NCBI GenBank assembly: GCA_023374025.1
Contig: SIJG01000114.1
Span: 156,322-220,321 of the forward strand
DNA from: Heterodera schachtii
Lineage: Eukaryota; Nematoda; Chromadorea; Rhabditida; Heteroderidae
Length of the DNA stretch: 64,000 nucleotides
Direction: 5' to 3'
Position numbers and translations under genes: made by a program. This document shows positions 46,903-61,559 of this stretch, piece by piece (the stretch's first letter is position 1; the number at the start of each line of letters is the position of its first letter). Under the pieces are notes generated by a model. It did no database searches. It saw only the letters and a program-made list of their open reading frames with translations, and was not told the DNA's origin.

Positions 46903-49900
46903 TTATATTTAACAAATAAATACCCAATTTTATAAAAAGATCAAAAAAATAAAAAAAATTTCACATTTGATACCCACTTTTTAAAATGAAAAATTAAGCA
47001 GTCGTTAGATTATACAATACAAAAATGCTCCTATAAATTTAAAGTCATATCTGAAATGTTGGTTAACAAAAAACAAACAAGACAGAAAACATCTGAAATA
47101 AATCAAAGAAATACCAGTAATCAAATTCAAACAACATAAAATTATAACATAATAATTTAATTGAATAAAATTATCAACGATTAAAAATTGCTAAACAAAT
47201 CTAAATTTTACAAACAAAATACTTTTATTCTACCAAAACTATAAAATATACAAAAGTTTCAAAAAGGATAGAAGTTTATTTAAATTCAATAACGAAAAAC
47301 AGAAAGTTTTATAATATTAATACTTTGATAAAACACTATAAAAAGGTGTCGATTTTTTTCTATTTATGTAATAAAATAAAACCTTTTCATTATAACAAAA
47401 GTTAGAAGTATAATAAAAAAAATATATTTAAATTTTTAAACAAAAAATGGGTTTATTAACAAACTAAACTATTTTAAATTAGAAGCAAAGAACTAATTTG
47501 TAAGTGAGTAAATATACAAAATAACTAAACTAGTTTAATAATTTTAAATTGTCTCATATAAATAAATAAAGAGAGGAGCAATCCTCGCAACTCAACATGC
47601 AAATGCTGAATGATCAAGAAGTAAAAAAAAAAAAGATGAATAATAAAAAGAGAGAGAAAATGAAAAAAATAATTAAAAATTTTTTTTGATTTATTTTAAA
47701 ATTAATTAATTCAATATTTGACTTAATTTAAAACAAACAAATGAAAAAAATCAAATATTAATTAATTCATCGAACAGAATTGCTGAGATAAAGAGAACAT
47801 AATTTGCTAAAAAATGCAAAAAACCGCATGTCTCTGGGTCTGTGCTCGGAGAATTTATCGGTGAATTACCATACAAATTTTACACTCAAAAACATATTAC
47901 AGACTAAAATTAGAGTCATTATTTTTTAAATTGAATTATATCATCGCAAAAAAAAAAGATTAGGCGATATTAATTAAAATCGGCAATAAAGATTTAATGG
48001 GATAGAATAAGCACACAGATAAAACTATCACATATGATATATAACATGGAAAAAATGTAGAAACTACCGGCATTCTTATTAAAATCTGAATTTTTTATTT
48101 TGTTGTTTTGATAGAAAAACATAAATTGACACAAAAAAAAGAAGTGAAGGGAATGAAACAGCGAAATGTCCGAAATTTTGGTTATTTGGCGAAATAAATG
48201 TTTTTGGCTTACGTAGTTGTTATAAAAGAAATAAATTCAACAGCGACATAAATTAGCAATAAAGCATCATATAAAAAAGAGACATGTGTTTTTATGTTTT
48301 TTATAAGTTGCTCTAATCATAAATTGTTCGGATAAATTGCTATTTTACGCTTCTTTCGCAATAGCTAAACTGCAGAAAAAATATGTAAAAAATAAAAAAA
48401 AATTTGGTCTCTAAAATGATCATTTTTATAAAGAAGAAATAATGACTAATTCTATTAGGCTAGCGTTAATATAATAAATTTAAAAAACGAAGAATTTAAA
48501 GAAAAAATAAAATCAGAAATAAACAAAAAAAAGGTCAGATATACAAAACATTTTATCCAACAAACCTAGACGAGAAGAAAATAAAGGATGAATTATGAAA
48601 GGAGACAAAAATTTAAAATTAATATTAATTTATAAAGCAACCAATTTATAAATTCGAAAAATTCAAATTCTTTAATTCATTAGCTGTTTTTTAAAAGATA
48701 AATTAATACAATAACAAAATGACTTTAACGTTTTAAGGAGTAAAACCATGGATGCAATTAATTCGCAAGAACTAGGACCATCGATCGATATTGTTTAAAT
48801 AAAAAATTAATACATAATACAATAAATTAAGCAACCATACGAGTATATAAATAAATTTATTTTTTATAAGAATCGCTTAAAATTGATTATAAAATAAAGC
48901 TTGACCATCAATAGAGCATACAATAAAATGAGAAATTACAAAAAATTTATTAGCTGATAAAATTTAAAAGTATGTGTTATGTAATTTTTAAATATAAAAA
49001 AGATTATTTAGGTATTTAAGAATTTATGAATATGACTGTTTAAAAAAATTAAAAAATAAATATAAATATAATTCTTTAAGCGATAGAAATTTCTAATTCA
49101 AATTAAAGTTAAGTTACTAAATCTAATTTTATATTCTTTATTATTTCAAGTAAAGAGTCTTGATCACCAAAAAATCAGCATTAAGAAATTAATAAGGAAA
49201 TATGGAAATATTTCATTACAGAAAATAAACAATATTTAAATAAAAATAAAAATATTTAAGAATTGCTAAATTATGAAACCATTATTTAAAATAATCAAAA
49301 AATTAATAATTCAAAAAAATTGATGAATTCATTTTTATATATTCTTAGCTATACTTTAAAAGATAATTAAAATAAGAATTTTTTTAGTAGAAATTAATGC
49401 AAAGTGCATCATTTGCTTCATTAAAATAAAATCATAGCAATTATTGAAAATTAAAAAAGTTGGTTTTTATTAATCAAATATAAATATTAAAAAAAAACGA
49501 AATCAAACCGAAAAAATAGAAAATATGTCGTAATAGCAAAATAAAAAAAATCTTTTTTGAGAAAAATAAAATAATTAGTAAACGGGGGGAAAGCTTTCGC
49601 TTGGGCCGATTTTAGAAATAATATTAGGCATTATAAAGTCAAAAAATTTAGTAGAAATGTAAAAGCGCCTGATGACGAAACAACAAATGATAATTATTTA
49701 TTTCATGTGCGATAAAACATAAATTTAAAATAGTCAATTAAACAATATGATTTTTTGTCATAAAAACGATGAATTAAACAATTAGCTTATATTTGAATTA
49801 TTAACACCAAAATTAAAAATAAAGAAATTTTAAATTTACTGAAATATCAAGGACGTTTCTCTATCAAAACATAAAATAATAATAATATTTCTATAATTAA

Positions 49901-50180
49901 AGTGCAATACTCAAAACAACATGAATTGAATCTACCATAATATCATTAGGACTTGATAAATAAAAATTAACAAAATCATAGAATTTTAATAAGAAAATGA
50001 GCTGTTTTTCTTTGAAGAAAAAAAATTAAAAAGATAAACACAACGATTTTCTAATAAATTGAAACATTGCATTCGTGAGAAGAATAAATTCTGAAGGATG
50101 CGCTAATTATGGTGTAAAATGAATAGGATTACAAATAATTCAATTCCTCCAGAATTTTCAACAAAAAGCTCCCTTGCAAC

Positions 50181-50285
50181 CAGGGCTGGGCGAAACTTCG
50201 GCTTCGGCTTCGAAAACTTCGAAAACTTCGGGTTTTTTGGGCTTCGAACTTCGTGCTTCGGCTTCGGCTATTTTACCCGAAGTTT
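50181..50285 (+). repeat. CTTCGG low-complexity repeat, copy 1
   Basis: Iterated CTTCGG and TTCGAAAACTTCG with GGGTTTTTTGGGCTTCG. It gives long Ser/Gly/Phe-type open frames that are not genes. The second copy is at 50957-51072. Confidence 0.85.
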
Positions 50286-50394
50286 CGGGAAAAATACACC
50301 CCTAAAGATTGAGTTTTCAATGTGCAAATGCACCCCTAGTGATGGGCTTTTGATAAATTAAATTAATAGATATTTATTAATTTTTTGTTTTTTT

Positions 50395-50480
50395 TTTTGT
50401 GTTCACACGCATGGTCGAGTGGTAGTGCTCTTGGCTATTTTCATTATGTTTACCTTTGGATCAGTTCCCATCCAAGTACT
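50395..50480 (+). other. tRNA-like or SINE-head sequence, degenerate
   Basis: TGGTCGAGTGGTAGTGCTC (50412-50430) resembles a D-arm/A-box. GGATCAGTTCC (50458-50468) resembles a B-box, and TGGAT...ATCCA can form a T-stem with an 8-nt loop. The spacing is about that of a tRNA, but acceptor and anticodon stems cannot be drawn convincingly. It is probably a tRNA-derived repeat or pseudogene. Confidence 0.35.
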
Positions 50481-50551
50481 TGTTTTTCTTCTAATTTTTC
50501 AAAGTTATTCCTTTTTTTGACGAAAATTTAATATAAATTTAACAATTAAAA

Positions 50552-50640
50552 TCGCAAAATCTTTTCATTTTTGGACTAAATCTGTCACTAAAATTTGAAA
50601 ATTTTCACCGGCAGCGCCAATCGGCACTGCCGGACCCTAA
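50552..50640 (+). repeat. Palindrome-bearing repeat, copy 2
   Basis: Core CCGGCAGCGCC-AATC-GGCACTGCCGG (50608-50633). It has a compensating pair of changes relative to copy 1 (G-C to A-T in the stem). Confidence 0.75.
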
Positions 50641-50671
50641 AAATCCTCTATTTTATTAAAAAAAAAAGTAG

Positions 50672-50775
50672 CTCAAAGTCGCAAAATTTGGTCATTTTTT
50701 GGTGTAAATCTGTTAACAAATTGCACTCAAATTAAAAAAAATTTCTCGGCGGCGCCTATCGGCACCGCCGGAGCT
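50672..50775 (+). repeat. Palindrome-bearing repeat, copy 3
   Basis: Core CGGCGGCGCC-TATC-GGCACCGCCG (50747-50770), preceded by the same AATCTGTTAACAAATTGCA block as copy 1. Confidence 0.75.
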
Positions 50776-50956
50776 CCAAAATTCCCTTTATTTTTTAAAT
50801 TGAATCAAAAACCGTGAGTATTCTAAGAATTATAAAAATTTACAAAATACATTGCTATAAAAATTCATTATATTTATTTATCGAAAGGTTGGTCTATTTG
50901 ATATTTAACCGAAATTGTGGTGAAAAAATTTTTTGGAATTAAAAAAAAATTTTGAA

Positions 50957-51072
50957 AAAACTTCGGCTTCGGCTTCGAAAACTTCGAAAACTTCGGGTTT
51001 TTTGGGCTTCGAGCTTCGGACTTCGGCTTCGAATAAAAATTGGGCTTCGCCTTCGGCTTCGGCTTCGAGTGC
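50957..51072 (+). repeat. CTTCGG low-complexity repeat, copy 2
   Basis: The same arrangement as 50181-50285, including GGGTTTTTTGGGCTTCG. The pair brackets the two palindromic repeats, suggesting one composite repeat island from about 50120 to 51075. Confidence 0.85.
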
Positions 51073-52503
51073 TAAGCTTGCAACGAGAATAAAAGTAAAA
51101 AATAAAAAACTAATTCAAGATCGGCAAAAAATTAATTGAAAATTGCAAAGAAAAATTATATTTAAAATAATTCAATCAAAAAAGTAATCTAAGTATGGAA
51201 ACCATCAATATAAATAATTCTGGAATATATACAGATTGTTATTATTAAATTGTTGAATGACTTAAAGAAATATAATTACTTGCAAAAAGTAAATAATTAT
51301 AACCTTAATTAAAATACTTAAAGACAATATTAAATAAAAAAGAATCTTTTAAAATAGTAATTTCTCGCACTGTAATAAATACATTAGCAATTAAATAAAA
51401 ATAAAATTTATAATTAAGTATTAAATAAATCGAAAAAAACTATAAATGTGATGAAAGAATTATTATTAAAACCATAGAATAAATTTAAATAAAACTAAAA
51501 ATTTACAAACTCAGAATTTTACACCTATGATTAAATAAAAATAATCGGAAGCCATTAATTGTATTAAAACAGAACTTTTAATTTTTAAAGTACATTAAAT
51601 ACAATTTATAATTTTGGATAAAAACAATTTGATTTTTATAAAAACTGAATATCATAATCAAGCTCGAAATATAAAATTTTTCTTAATTTGAGCCGAGAAA
51701 CTTGTTCATTTTTCATTGTATCTGCTAGACATTTTTGGATATAATTTATGGTGATTATAAAAAAATTTTCACAATGAGTTTTCATACATAATGAGATTTT
51801 CATGTTCAAATGAATTTTTATAATTTACAGGTTCAAACCCAGAGTTGAAAAAGTGATAAAACAGAAATACTAATCAAAACAAAAAAAAATCACTATTTTT
51901 GAACATAAGTATAATACAAAAGAATTTTCGAGAAAATATTATTAAACAATTTTGCGCAAAAATTAAAATTTTTATCTTTAATAAACCATTAAGCGATATT
52001 TTAAAACTTAAAAATAAAATACATAATTAGAAATAATAAAAAATAATAATTCAATATTAGCTGATAATAGTGAAAAAGTGAGAAAAAGGAGGAAAAGTAT
52101 AATCCAATCACAAGCTATTTTGTCCACATTTCTCGATTTCTCGACAAGAAAACTGAATGATTGGTGAGATTTTATTACTCACAAAATTCAGAGAGATATT
52201 TAAAAAATAAATTTAAATCAAAAAGAAACAATTCAAAAAGCATATATTTAGTTATAAAATGATTAGGAAATTGCATTAGTAATGTGAGCCTCGACCTCTC
52301 GGAGAAGCAATTTTAATTTAAAAAGTGCGATTTGGAAAACGGGAACATAATAAGAAGAAACCGGAACAAGAATTATTATACTAATAGGAAGAGTAGAAAA
52401 GAGAGTTAAAAATGATTAAAAAAAATTTGATAAAAAAAATTGTACTGAATTTTTTAATCCCAAAAAAATATTATAACTTAGAGAGATATTTAAAAAAAAT
52501 AAA

Positions 52504-52633
52504 TTAGGAGCAATTTTTGCTATTTTTAAAATTTTTTTTGTGTATTTTGAGCGTTTTTAGTACCTATTTTCACTTTTTTGGCAACTATTTAGTACCTATT
52601 CTGTCTTTTAACACCTAAAAATACTTGCTCTAA
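52504..52633. mobile_element. Truncated copy of the 17563 MITE family
   Basis: The right end ACACCTAAAAATACTTGCTCTAAT matches the family terminus with two changes. The left end is diverged. The interior retains GGCAACTATTTAGTACCTATT. Confidence 0.6.
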
Positions 52634-54332
52634 TATTTAATTGCAAAGAAAATAATAAAATTCTAATCATTAGTGTTCAATTTATTTCTTAAAAAATATT
52701 AATTAGATAATGTAACAAAATTTATATTTACTAAAAAATCGATAAGTATAAGAAATGCACTTGATCCAAATAAGATAATAAAAAATTACAAGAATAAATA
52801 TTTCAAAATTTGAAAATTAAACGATTTTATGGGAATACTTAAAAATTTTGAAAAATAATAAATCGATTGCATCCGATGACAAGATGTGAAATAATCAATT
52901 AATCACAAATATATTTTATTAAGGATCAAATTAAAACATTCCAATTAAAATTAAAATTTTTTATGTTTTAAAAAACAAAGCCCTAAATAAATTGTTAGAA
53001 ACAAAAGAGCAATAAGTACATAAATTACTTAATTTATAATAAAAAATTATAAGATGAAGAAAAATAAAAATAGATACTGGAAATTATGAAAAACCCAGGC
53101 GCAATAAAAAACGTTAAAGCAAATCGAAAAGGGTAAGAAAATTATTTGAAAAATGTACTGAAGAAAAAAGAATTCGACAATGAAAAGAAAATTCTTTGAT
53201 TTTATTTTTTAAAAATATTTATAATATAAATTGGTAAATATAATAACCTTATTAAAGCATGCATAATGATGACTAATACATCCACAAATATTAAAATATC
53301 TTGAAATTATTACTTAATTTAAAAAATAAATAAGAAAATAAGTATCAGAGAAAACTAATTCAAAAGATGACAAATGGAAGCAGAGCTTCTATTTGTTTGA
53401 CAAAAACATTAAATTAAATTCTATCAATTCAACAGTTAATTTTTTAATTAATTGATTATGCGAATTTACACGACATGCTCCCAAAATTCCGTTTTTTTAA
53501 ATCAATATATAAGAGTAAAAAAAAAAAACTAAATAAACAATTATTCGTCTATAATTTAAAACTTTAAAAATATTTTTGATAAAATAGAGTAAATAACCAC
53601 TATCTTCGGAAAAATTTAATCTGAATCAAAAAAATAGAAATAAATGAAAGGTTATATAAGAAGTATTAGAAATTAATATAAAATAGTTTTTGGTAGAATA
53701 TCCAATAAAAATACATAATTAGGTAAAAATGATGCTCAAAATCTAAGGAATATTATATTATAAAAAATAAACATACAACTAAATTACGATTATATATAAA
53801 TAAAGATATTAATCAAAAAAAAATTACGAACCGACATAGAAAATGTAACCTAAGCCAAAAAAAAAATTGAAATTATTTAAAACATTATATCAGAAAAAGA
53901 TAAACAAATATTAAAATGTAAAAAATACCCATTATAGCAAATTTAGTCAAAAAATTATTAATATTTAATTTTATATTATGTAAACATTATAAAAAATGAA
54001 TATAATTACGGTATGTATTTAAAATTAGTATAAATTTGATTTTTCAACAGCAAAGAAAAAAATATTATAACCAATAAAATTTTATATTATCTTTTTACTT
54101 TTTTTTTTTTTAAATTTTTCAGTCGATCGAAAAATTGTAAAAGGGAAAATCAATTCGTAGTAAATAAACTTATTTATTATAAAAATTAGAAAATTACATT
54201 CATATGAATAAGGCTCATTGAATATTTTCAAAACATTAATTTTTACATCGCTTAAATATAAACAAGTAATTTGAAAGTCAAAAAATATTTTTAAAAAATA
54301 AAAACTTGTAGACGCAAATTAAAGTAAATATT

Positions 54333-54455
54333 GGATTATAAATAAGGATTAGAATAGAAAGACACTGCCGATATTATCTAATTATCAAAAGAGAAAATTT
54401 ATAAATTAAAATAAAAGTTAAGAAATTTTTATAACCATTGCGACATATGAAATTT
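54333..54455 (+). repeat. Dispersed repeat (second copy 60462-60565)
   Basis: Shared blocks ATAAATAAGGATTAGAATA, ACACTGCCGATATTA/ATACTGCCGATATTA and ACCATTGC(G/A)ACAT, in order and in the same orientation. Confidence 0.65.
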
Positions 54456-57400
54456 CAAGTGCTTTATTTTTGAATAAATATTAATTAATTTAATTTTAGC
54501 AAGCAAAACAGAAATTTACATAATTAAAAAAAAATTGATAAAATTTATATCAATTGCCAGAAATTACAGTTGATTGCTACGAATTAATAAGCAGTTCTTT
54601 GATCAAGAAAATATTAAATAAAGAATAATATATGATGTCATCACAGATAAAGCAGCTAAATTAAAAAAGCATATTACAAAAAAAAAAACACAATTTTAAC
54701 TAAATAAAAGAAAAAAGAAAACCTTTTAAAAAGATTTAGAAAAATTTAAATGCATTGATGAAAAATATAAACATAAAACAATTTATTAAGTTATTAGTAT
54801 TAATATTAAATAAATAAAAAAAATTTATATTCATTGATAGTTCGAAGACCCAATCATTAAAATAATCTCAGAAATATTATTAATAATAATTTTATGAGAA
54901 AATTCCTTTTATGTTTTTTGTTGCAAATATTATTTTTTAATATTCAAATTGACGATTGCGAAAATTTGCAGAAATAAGCCGCGCCATTTTCTTTAAGCTG
55001 CACCTTCAAAAGAGGTGATCAAATATAGTATTTGTAACCAATTCATGAACTCATTGATCACAACTTTTTTTGCGAAACCGGAAAATTGTCAATTCTTAGT
55101 ACTTTCGCGGTTTTTGAGTTATTTGAAAATTTGTAGTCGAGAAACGAAAATTGTAAATTAAAACATATTTAAGTTTTTAAACAAAATGATTTTCGGCTGT
55201 ATAAATGAATAAATAAATTTACAACATCCTATTTCAAAATGAAAAAAGTAATTATTATATCAATTGACGGTGATTTTAGTCGATAAAACCGAAATTATAA
55301 TAATAGAATGAATTTATATTCAATTTTTTTAAAATAAATGCTTTTAGACTGTAGAAATGAATTTAATAAATTTAAAACTTCAAGAAAAAAAGTTATAAAC
55401 TAATAAAATTAAATTTCAGAAAACATTACAAGTGAAGGAATAATAATTACTAAAAACAGTGACTAAGAATCATGTATGCACAAAAAAACTACAATCGACG
55501 AGATTGTTGAAATAAAAACTTTAATAATAAAACAATACGAATAAAATAAGCGAGAATAAATGGCAAGTAAATAAAAATTATTTTTGGTAAAATAATTTAA
55601 AATTGATAAATTATAAAAAAAATTGACTTTCTATAGAGCATATTATAAAAAATGAAAAAGTAAACTATTATAATAAAAATTTAAAATCATAACACTCACT
55701 TTTTAATTTAATATTATTGAACAAAAATTTATATTTCATTTTTTAAAATCTGATCTTAAATTAATATTGACGATATATACAAGTAATTCCTAAAGTAATA
55801 GCGATAAAGCAGCAAATCACAATGCAAAAATATAATATTTACTAAAAATTTTTAACAAAATAATAACATTTCGTGCCAAACATTTTATATAAATATAGAA
55901 TAATTTCTCTATAAAATTAGTAATGATGCCATAATAAGAACACGGGTTAAAGTGAATTTTAAAAAGTAAATAATTAAAAAACTTAAACTAAAAACAAATT
56001 AAAAATAGCAGAATAATCAGTTTATTAACAAACAGATTATTATATAAAAACTACCCCCTAATTAGAGTATAAATTCATCTAAATATAAATAACCATTAAT
56101 AAAAATATTAAATAATCTTTATTTATTAAATTGCTCAAAATAAATAACAAAACAGGTAATTTAAAAAAGTCAAAAAATCGACAAAATAAAATTTCAATAT
56201 GAATGAAATCTACTAAATATCTTTATCTTATGTTTTTTTCATAATAACTTCTCTCTGCTAGAATAATGAAAAAATAAATTGAAAAGAATTGTAATTTGTT
56301 TTAAAAATTGATAATATATAAAAAATAATATTTGCTTATTTAAAAACAAAAAAAAATTAATGAAATAAAAATTCAAAACTCGAAAATAAGAAATCTTTAT
56401 TAAATTACAAAAGAGAATAGTGGAAAACGGCAAAAATTATTATTAAAAAATTTTATATTTACAGCATCTCGCAATAAATATAAAGTCAAAAATTTGAAGA
56501 CCTTTATCGTTTTTTTTTCTGTGCAACATAAAAATTCATATTGTTATAACAAAATAAAAGCACAAAATAAACAAACAAACAATAGGTTTTTTTACCATAA
56601 CAAAAAGATGGAATTTAAAGAATTAAAATATTCAAAATTTAATGTTTAAGAAAAAATCTAATCGAAAGCAAAAATAGCAATTAAATAAAATAATATCAAT
56701 CAAATTAATAATAAAGAATTATTTCTATGAATTTTTTAAAATTTAATGGCATAAATTCAAAAATGAACTAATAAATAAAATGAATGAATCTTTTTAATCG
56801 ATTATTTATTTAAATTCTTATAAAAATGAACAATAATACAACATTAATAATAAAAAACATACCTTTACAAAATCATTTACATAGAAGAAATATATATTCC
56901 AAAGGAATCAATGTGATTGGGACAAACCTGGAGCCCAAGATATTTAAACTTATAAAATAATTGACACCTGTAAAAGTTATAAGAATATTAATAATTTAAT
57001 AAATGGGTAAAAGAACACCGAAAATTATAATCGATTTATTTAAATTTATTTTTATATTAAGACAATGTTAAATACAAACAAATTATTAAAATTTTAAAAA
57101 ATAATTTATTTGGGACCGGTATGAATATTTAAAATAATATAGAAAATATATTTATATAAATCAGTGAATGAAATAAACTCTTTTATTGAGAGAACGCGCT
57201 GGACGAGATTTATTAAAAAATTCTAAAATTACCAACAAATATTGATGATATTTTAACAAGAAAAATATTAAAATATATAAAAAAAATTTTTAATTGTTTA
57301 GCAAATTAATAAATGGTAAAGATTTTTAAAATAAACTATTATTTTATTTTATTTTTAATTCGACGGAAGAATATTAAAAAAAGATAATTTAAAGGCATAA

Positions 57401-59124
57401 AAATAGAAAAGGGATGAACTACCTACCACTCAGGACTTATTTTCTAAAACTCTTTCAATAAGATTTTTAAATTTAGCTAAACTGCCTAAGCAATCCAAAA
57501 ATTTATAGTACGAAGAAAAAAGTTATTCTGAAACTTATTACTGCATCTTTTGTATACTCAAATTTAAAAAATAATTTATCTGTATATCCATTGCATTAAA
57601 TTTTTCGAAAAATAAAATAAAAATAGACAGTCATAGAAAATTTAATTGAAATAAAAATTTTATTTTTAAAGATATATTCAGAAATAGTTAAACAAATATT
57701 TAAACATAAAAACGAAAAGACGAAACGGTCGAAAGCAAAAAGAAATAATAATAAATTTCAAATTCAAGAAATACACAAGACTTAATATTAATTAATATAT
57801 AATACTACCAAGAAAAATCTATGCTTGATATAAAATATAAAAGTATCATTATCCAATTAACTTTTGGGATTAATAACAAAAACAATCAAATGTAGATTAA
57901 TAATGAATTGGGGTGTATTATTGAAATAAACACACAAAAAATTAAATCTTTATTATAAAAATAAATAATTCTTTAAAAAATCGCCGACATAAGGTGGGCG
58001 CCAAGATGCAAGTATTTACCGATGTTGTACAACGTGATTTAATGAAATTATAAATATATTTCAACAATTTTATCTTAGTTACTGAAACTTTCTATTTCAA
58101 TTAAAATATATTTTTTTAAATGGTGACAAATCAATCTTTTCAAGGACAAAAAATACTAATTTATTGGTTTAAATTCAAGTAAAAATTAAAAAATATATTT
58201 ATCTGAGCGTCTGGAGGAATAATCAAGGCAAAAACAAAAAATTAAAATGAGGATTAATATTTAATATTGCTTTTTTCCAAATATATGTGCCGGCATGAAG
58301 AAATCATTATCAAAAAATCTGATCCTGCAGCATTTTGTAGGAAAAAAGAATTTTCTAATTTTTGAATTATAATAAATAAAAGTTTTTTCAACACACAATT
58401 ATTTTTTCTGATTTTATACAATTCTTTTTCAACATGTAGCTAGTTAATATAATTAAGATTCGGAATATTACATATAATTGCAAAATAAGTCTATAAGATA
58501 TGGACAAGATTCTGAAATAATACAAAAAAAAAAGAAATACATTTTTACAAAATAAGTTTAAATTAAACAATGTTTTCAAATTTAATTGGTAAAAATTTAA
58601 AAAATTGCTAAATAATTTATTAAAATAATTTTATAAAATGGTAAATTAAATCCGATCACATGTCGAGCACTATTCTTTTTTATTAATTGATTATGTGAAT
58701 TTAAACGACATTCCACAAAATCCGATTTATTCAATTATAAAAAAAAAAACAAAAAATTAAATGAAAAATTTATTCGACAATTATTTGTTTATAATTAAAA
58801 AGTTAATATAATTATTTAAATAATTATTCTTGTTAAAAAATTATTATAAAAAAATAAACTAATAATTTTCATTTATTGTAAATAAATATAATAAAATTCA
58901 AAAATTGTTAATTATTTATTTTTGAACAAACAAAATTAAATATTAAACATCATACCATAAGAAAATGTTTAATTTAAAATTATATAATTATTCAAATGAT
59001 CACGGCCGAAAAAAAATCTTTTGGGAGTCAGTTCAACATGAGTTATAATTTTAAAATCTTATAACAACTATAAATATATTTTTGATTGTAAAAATAAAAT
59101 AACAGAATAATTTTTAAAAAACTG

Positions 59125-59708
59125 CGGCGCTATTGGATAGTTTTTTTTTGCGGATAGCATATTTTGAGATAAGCGCAAAAAACACATTTTCTTCGATCAC
59201 TTTTCGATTTAGAGCGACTTTTTAGCAACTATTTTCAACTATTTTCGCTTATGAAACTTTTTAACAACTGTTTTGATTTGTAAAATTTTTAAAAAACTAT
59301 TTTTTCAACTATTTCTACTTTTCAACAAAAAAATTATTATGAATAATGCAATAAAAATAAATAAAAATGCACCTCTAAGAATCAACGTTTTTTTTTTTCA
59401 AAAATACACCATCTTTTTTCAAAAAATGCGCCCCTAAGAAGCGATTTTTCAAAAAGCAAAATCCTGGCCATGATTTTGCGGACGATCGAAAAATTTTTAC
59501 GCTTAGAAACCTTCAAATGTGTTTGAATTACAATTGTGCTAGCGAAATGAATAAAGATGAGGAAATTTTGGAAAATTCACATATTTATCGACATGTTTTT
59601 CCAATTTTTTGCCAACTTTTTAGCAATTATTTGGCGTTTTTCAGTTTTTTAAGCAACTATTTAAGCACCTATTTCGCAATTTTTAGCACCTAAAAATCCA
59701 TTCCCTGA
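59125..59708. mobile_element. Large diverged member of the 17563 MITE family
   Basis: The right end carries TTTTTAGCACCTAAAAATCCA. The interior repeats GCAACTATTT, CAACTATTTTC and AGCACCTATTTCG. The left end is weakly matched. Longer than the 17563 copy, so it may contain an insertion (a GC-raised piece lies near 59390-59560). Confidence 0.5.
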
Positions 59709-60718
59709 TTATAATAAATAAAAAAGTTAAATGAAAAAATTTATTCGAAAATTATTTATTTATAATTAAAAAGTTTAGATTAATTATTTCATATAATTAT
59801 TCTTGTAGGAAAAATAATTTTTTATTATAAAAAATAAACTAATAATTCAAATAAATAATTCAATTAAAATATAAATGCAAAATTATAAATTTTTATCATA
59901 AGAAATATTAAATAGACAAAATAATTAAATTTCAATATTGAAAAAATATAGAAATATTTAGAATGCCGCCTGAAACAAAAAGCTCAAAGCAAAATACGTT
60001 ACATGAGTTATTAAAAAAACAAACAGCAATTTACTTGACATGAGTTAATGTTTTTATTTTTAATGCAAAAGTTTATATACCTAATTTAATTTTAAAACTA
60101 AAATAAAAGAAGTTTAAGTTTTTGTAAATGTAAATTAATCAATATTTTAAAATTCAACTTTTTAAATGGCTAAATACGTTATTAAAACAATCGCGATTTA
60201 AAAGTATTATTGTTTTTTCAGATTATAACATCGAAATCGAGTTAACTCAAAACCGAAATAAAAATATAGAAATTATAATTTATATTCAATTAAAAGATAA
60301 TGTTAATCAAAAAAAAACTAAATATAAAAATAATATCTTTAATTGATTTTACAAAATATAATTCCACCGTTAAATAAAAAAACGTAAAACAAATTCAAAT
60401 TTAAAAAATTTGTCTGGAAAAAATTTATAATGGAATGAAAGCAAAAAAATTTTCTTATAAATAAGGATTAGAATACTATAGATACTGCCGATATTAACTT
60501 ATTATCGAAAGACGATTAATAATTAAATTTAAAAAATTATTACCATTGCAACATCTGAAATACCAAAAAGAAAATAAAAAATCGATCAAAACGAATATAA
60601 TAACAAAAAGGCAGAAGAGAATTGAAATCATGTTAAATATAATTAAAAATACTGTAAAATTTATAAAAATAAATAAATATTCACACCATCAGCTTTAAAA
60701 ATATATTAAAAAAGATTA

Positions 60719-60812
60719 ATAAATTTTAGGCGTAAAAGACATAAACAGGAAAAATAAATAATTAATAAATTTTAGGCGTAAAAGACATAAACAGGAAAAA
60801 TAAATAAAAATA
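60719..60812 (+). repeat. Two-copy 46-bp tandem duplication
   Basis: The segment AAATTTTAGGCGTAAAAGAC... is repeated exactly with period 46. Confidence 0.9.
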
Positions 60813-61559
60813 AAATATTCATGAAATATTGGAATGTTTGTACTGGAAAAAGTTTGTGGTAAAACAGGAAAGGAAAAATCTATTTAAAAAACGTGAACCT
60901 TTTTCCCGTTATCTAAAATCCCACAATTTTTCATTCGAGAATTTCGAAGGGAAACCGCAATGTTTTTGTCATTATAATTTAGAACCCAAACTTATAAGCA
61001 AAAACATTATGAAAAATTGAAATTATTTTTATTTACGAAATAAAACTCAAATAAAACAATTTTATTAAATATGGATTAAAAATAAGCAAAACAAATCAAA
61101 CAGTTTATTTATTTTTCATTAACAAAATAAGTTGCGACATGCTCAATGCATTGTAGAGCAGCTCTCAATAAGAAACCTTGATAATAAACAATGTGATTAT
61201 CTATCTACCAAGAATTTAATACAAACAAATTATTAAATAATAGTTCAAGCAAATAATTTTACATGTTAAATATATTTACCTGTCAAAATTAACTGATTGA
61301 TTCAGGAAAGAGAAGACTAAAAATGGGAGCCGTTTTATATTAACTAAAATCCCTCAATTTTTAATTAGGGAATTCCGATGGGAAACCGAAAAAAACCATT
61401 TTGACAATTTATAGCAAAATAATAATTATTAGAAAGGTATAACCAAATACCAAGAATCATAGGCAATTAACAAAGAAAATAAAAATAAAAAACAAATAAA
61501 ACGAATTTAATAAAAGAATATAAATTAGCAATGTTACCAATCATTTTTAATTTTATGGC

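Larger units (their letters stand above)
41870..50100. other. A+T-rich repeat-derived desert
   Basis: No supported gene. It contains the microsatellite, G run, tandem duplication and dispersed copies listed separately, and recurring CGAGAAG...ATAAA...GATGAATAATAAAA motifs (for example near 42860, 44450 and 47620). Confidence 0.7.
51075..59120. other. A+T-rich repeat-derived desert
   Basis: No supported gene. Contains dispersed copies partnered with 7125, 46765, 36505, 60462 and 5793. A GC-raised stretch at 54975-55140 has no ORF of note. Confidence 0.7.

Noticed and set aside
50119..51139. Ser/Gly/Phe-rich open frames
   Set aside because: Produced by CTTCGG/TTCGAA low-complexity repeats.
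46765..51563. Continuation of the 4.68-kb tandem periodicity (the pair is 4681 bp apart)
   Set aside because: The flanks of the two copies do not align, so the spacing match appears coincidental.
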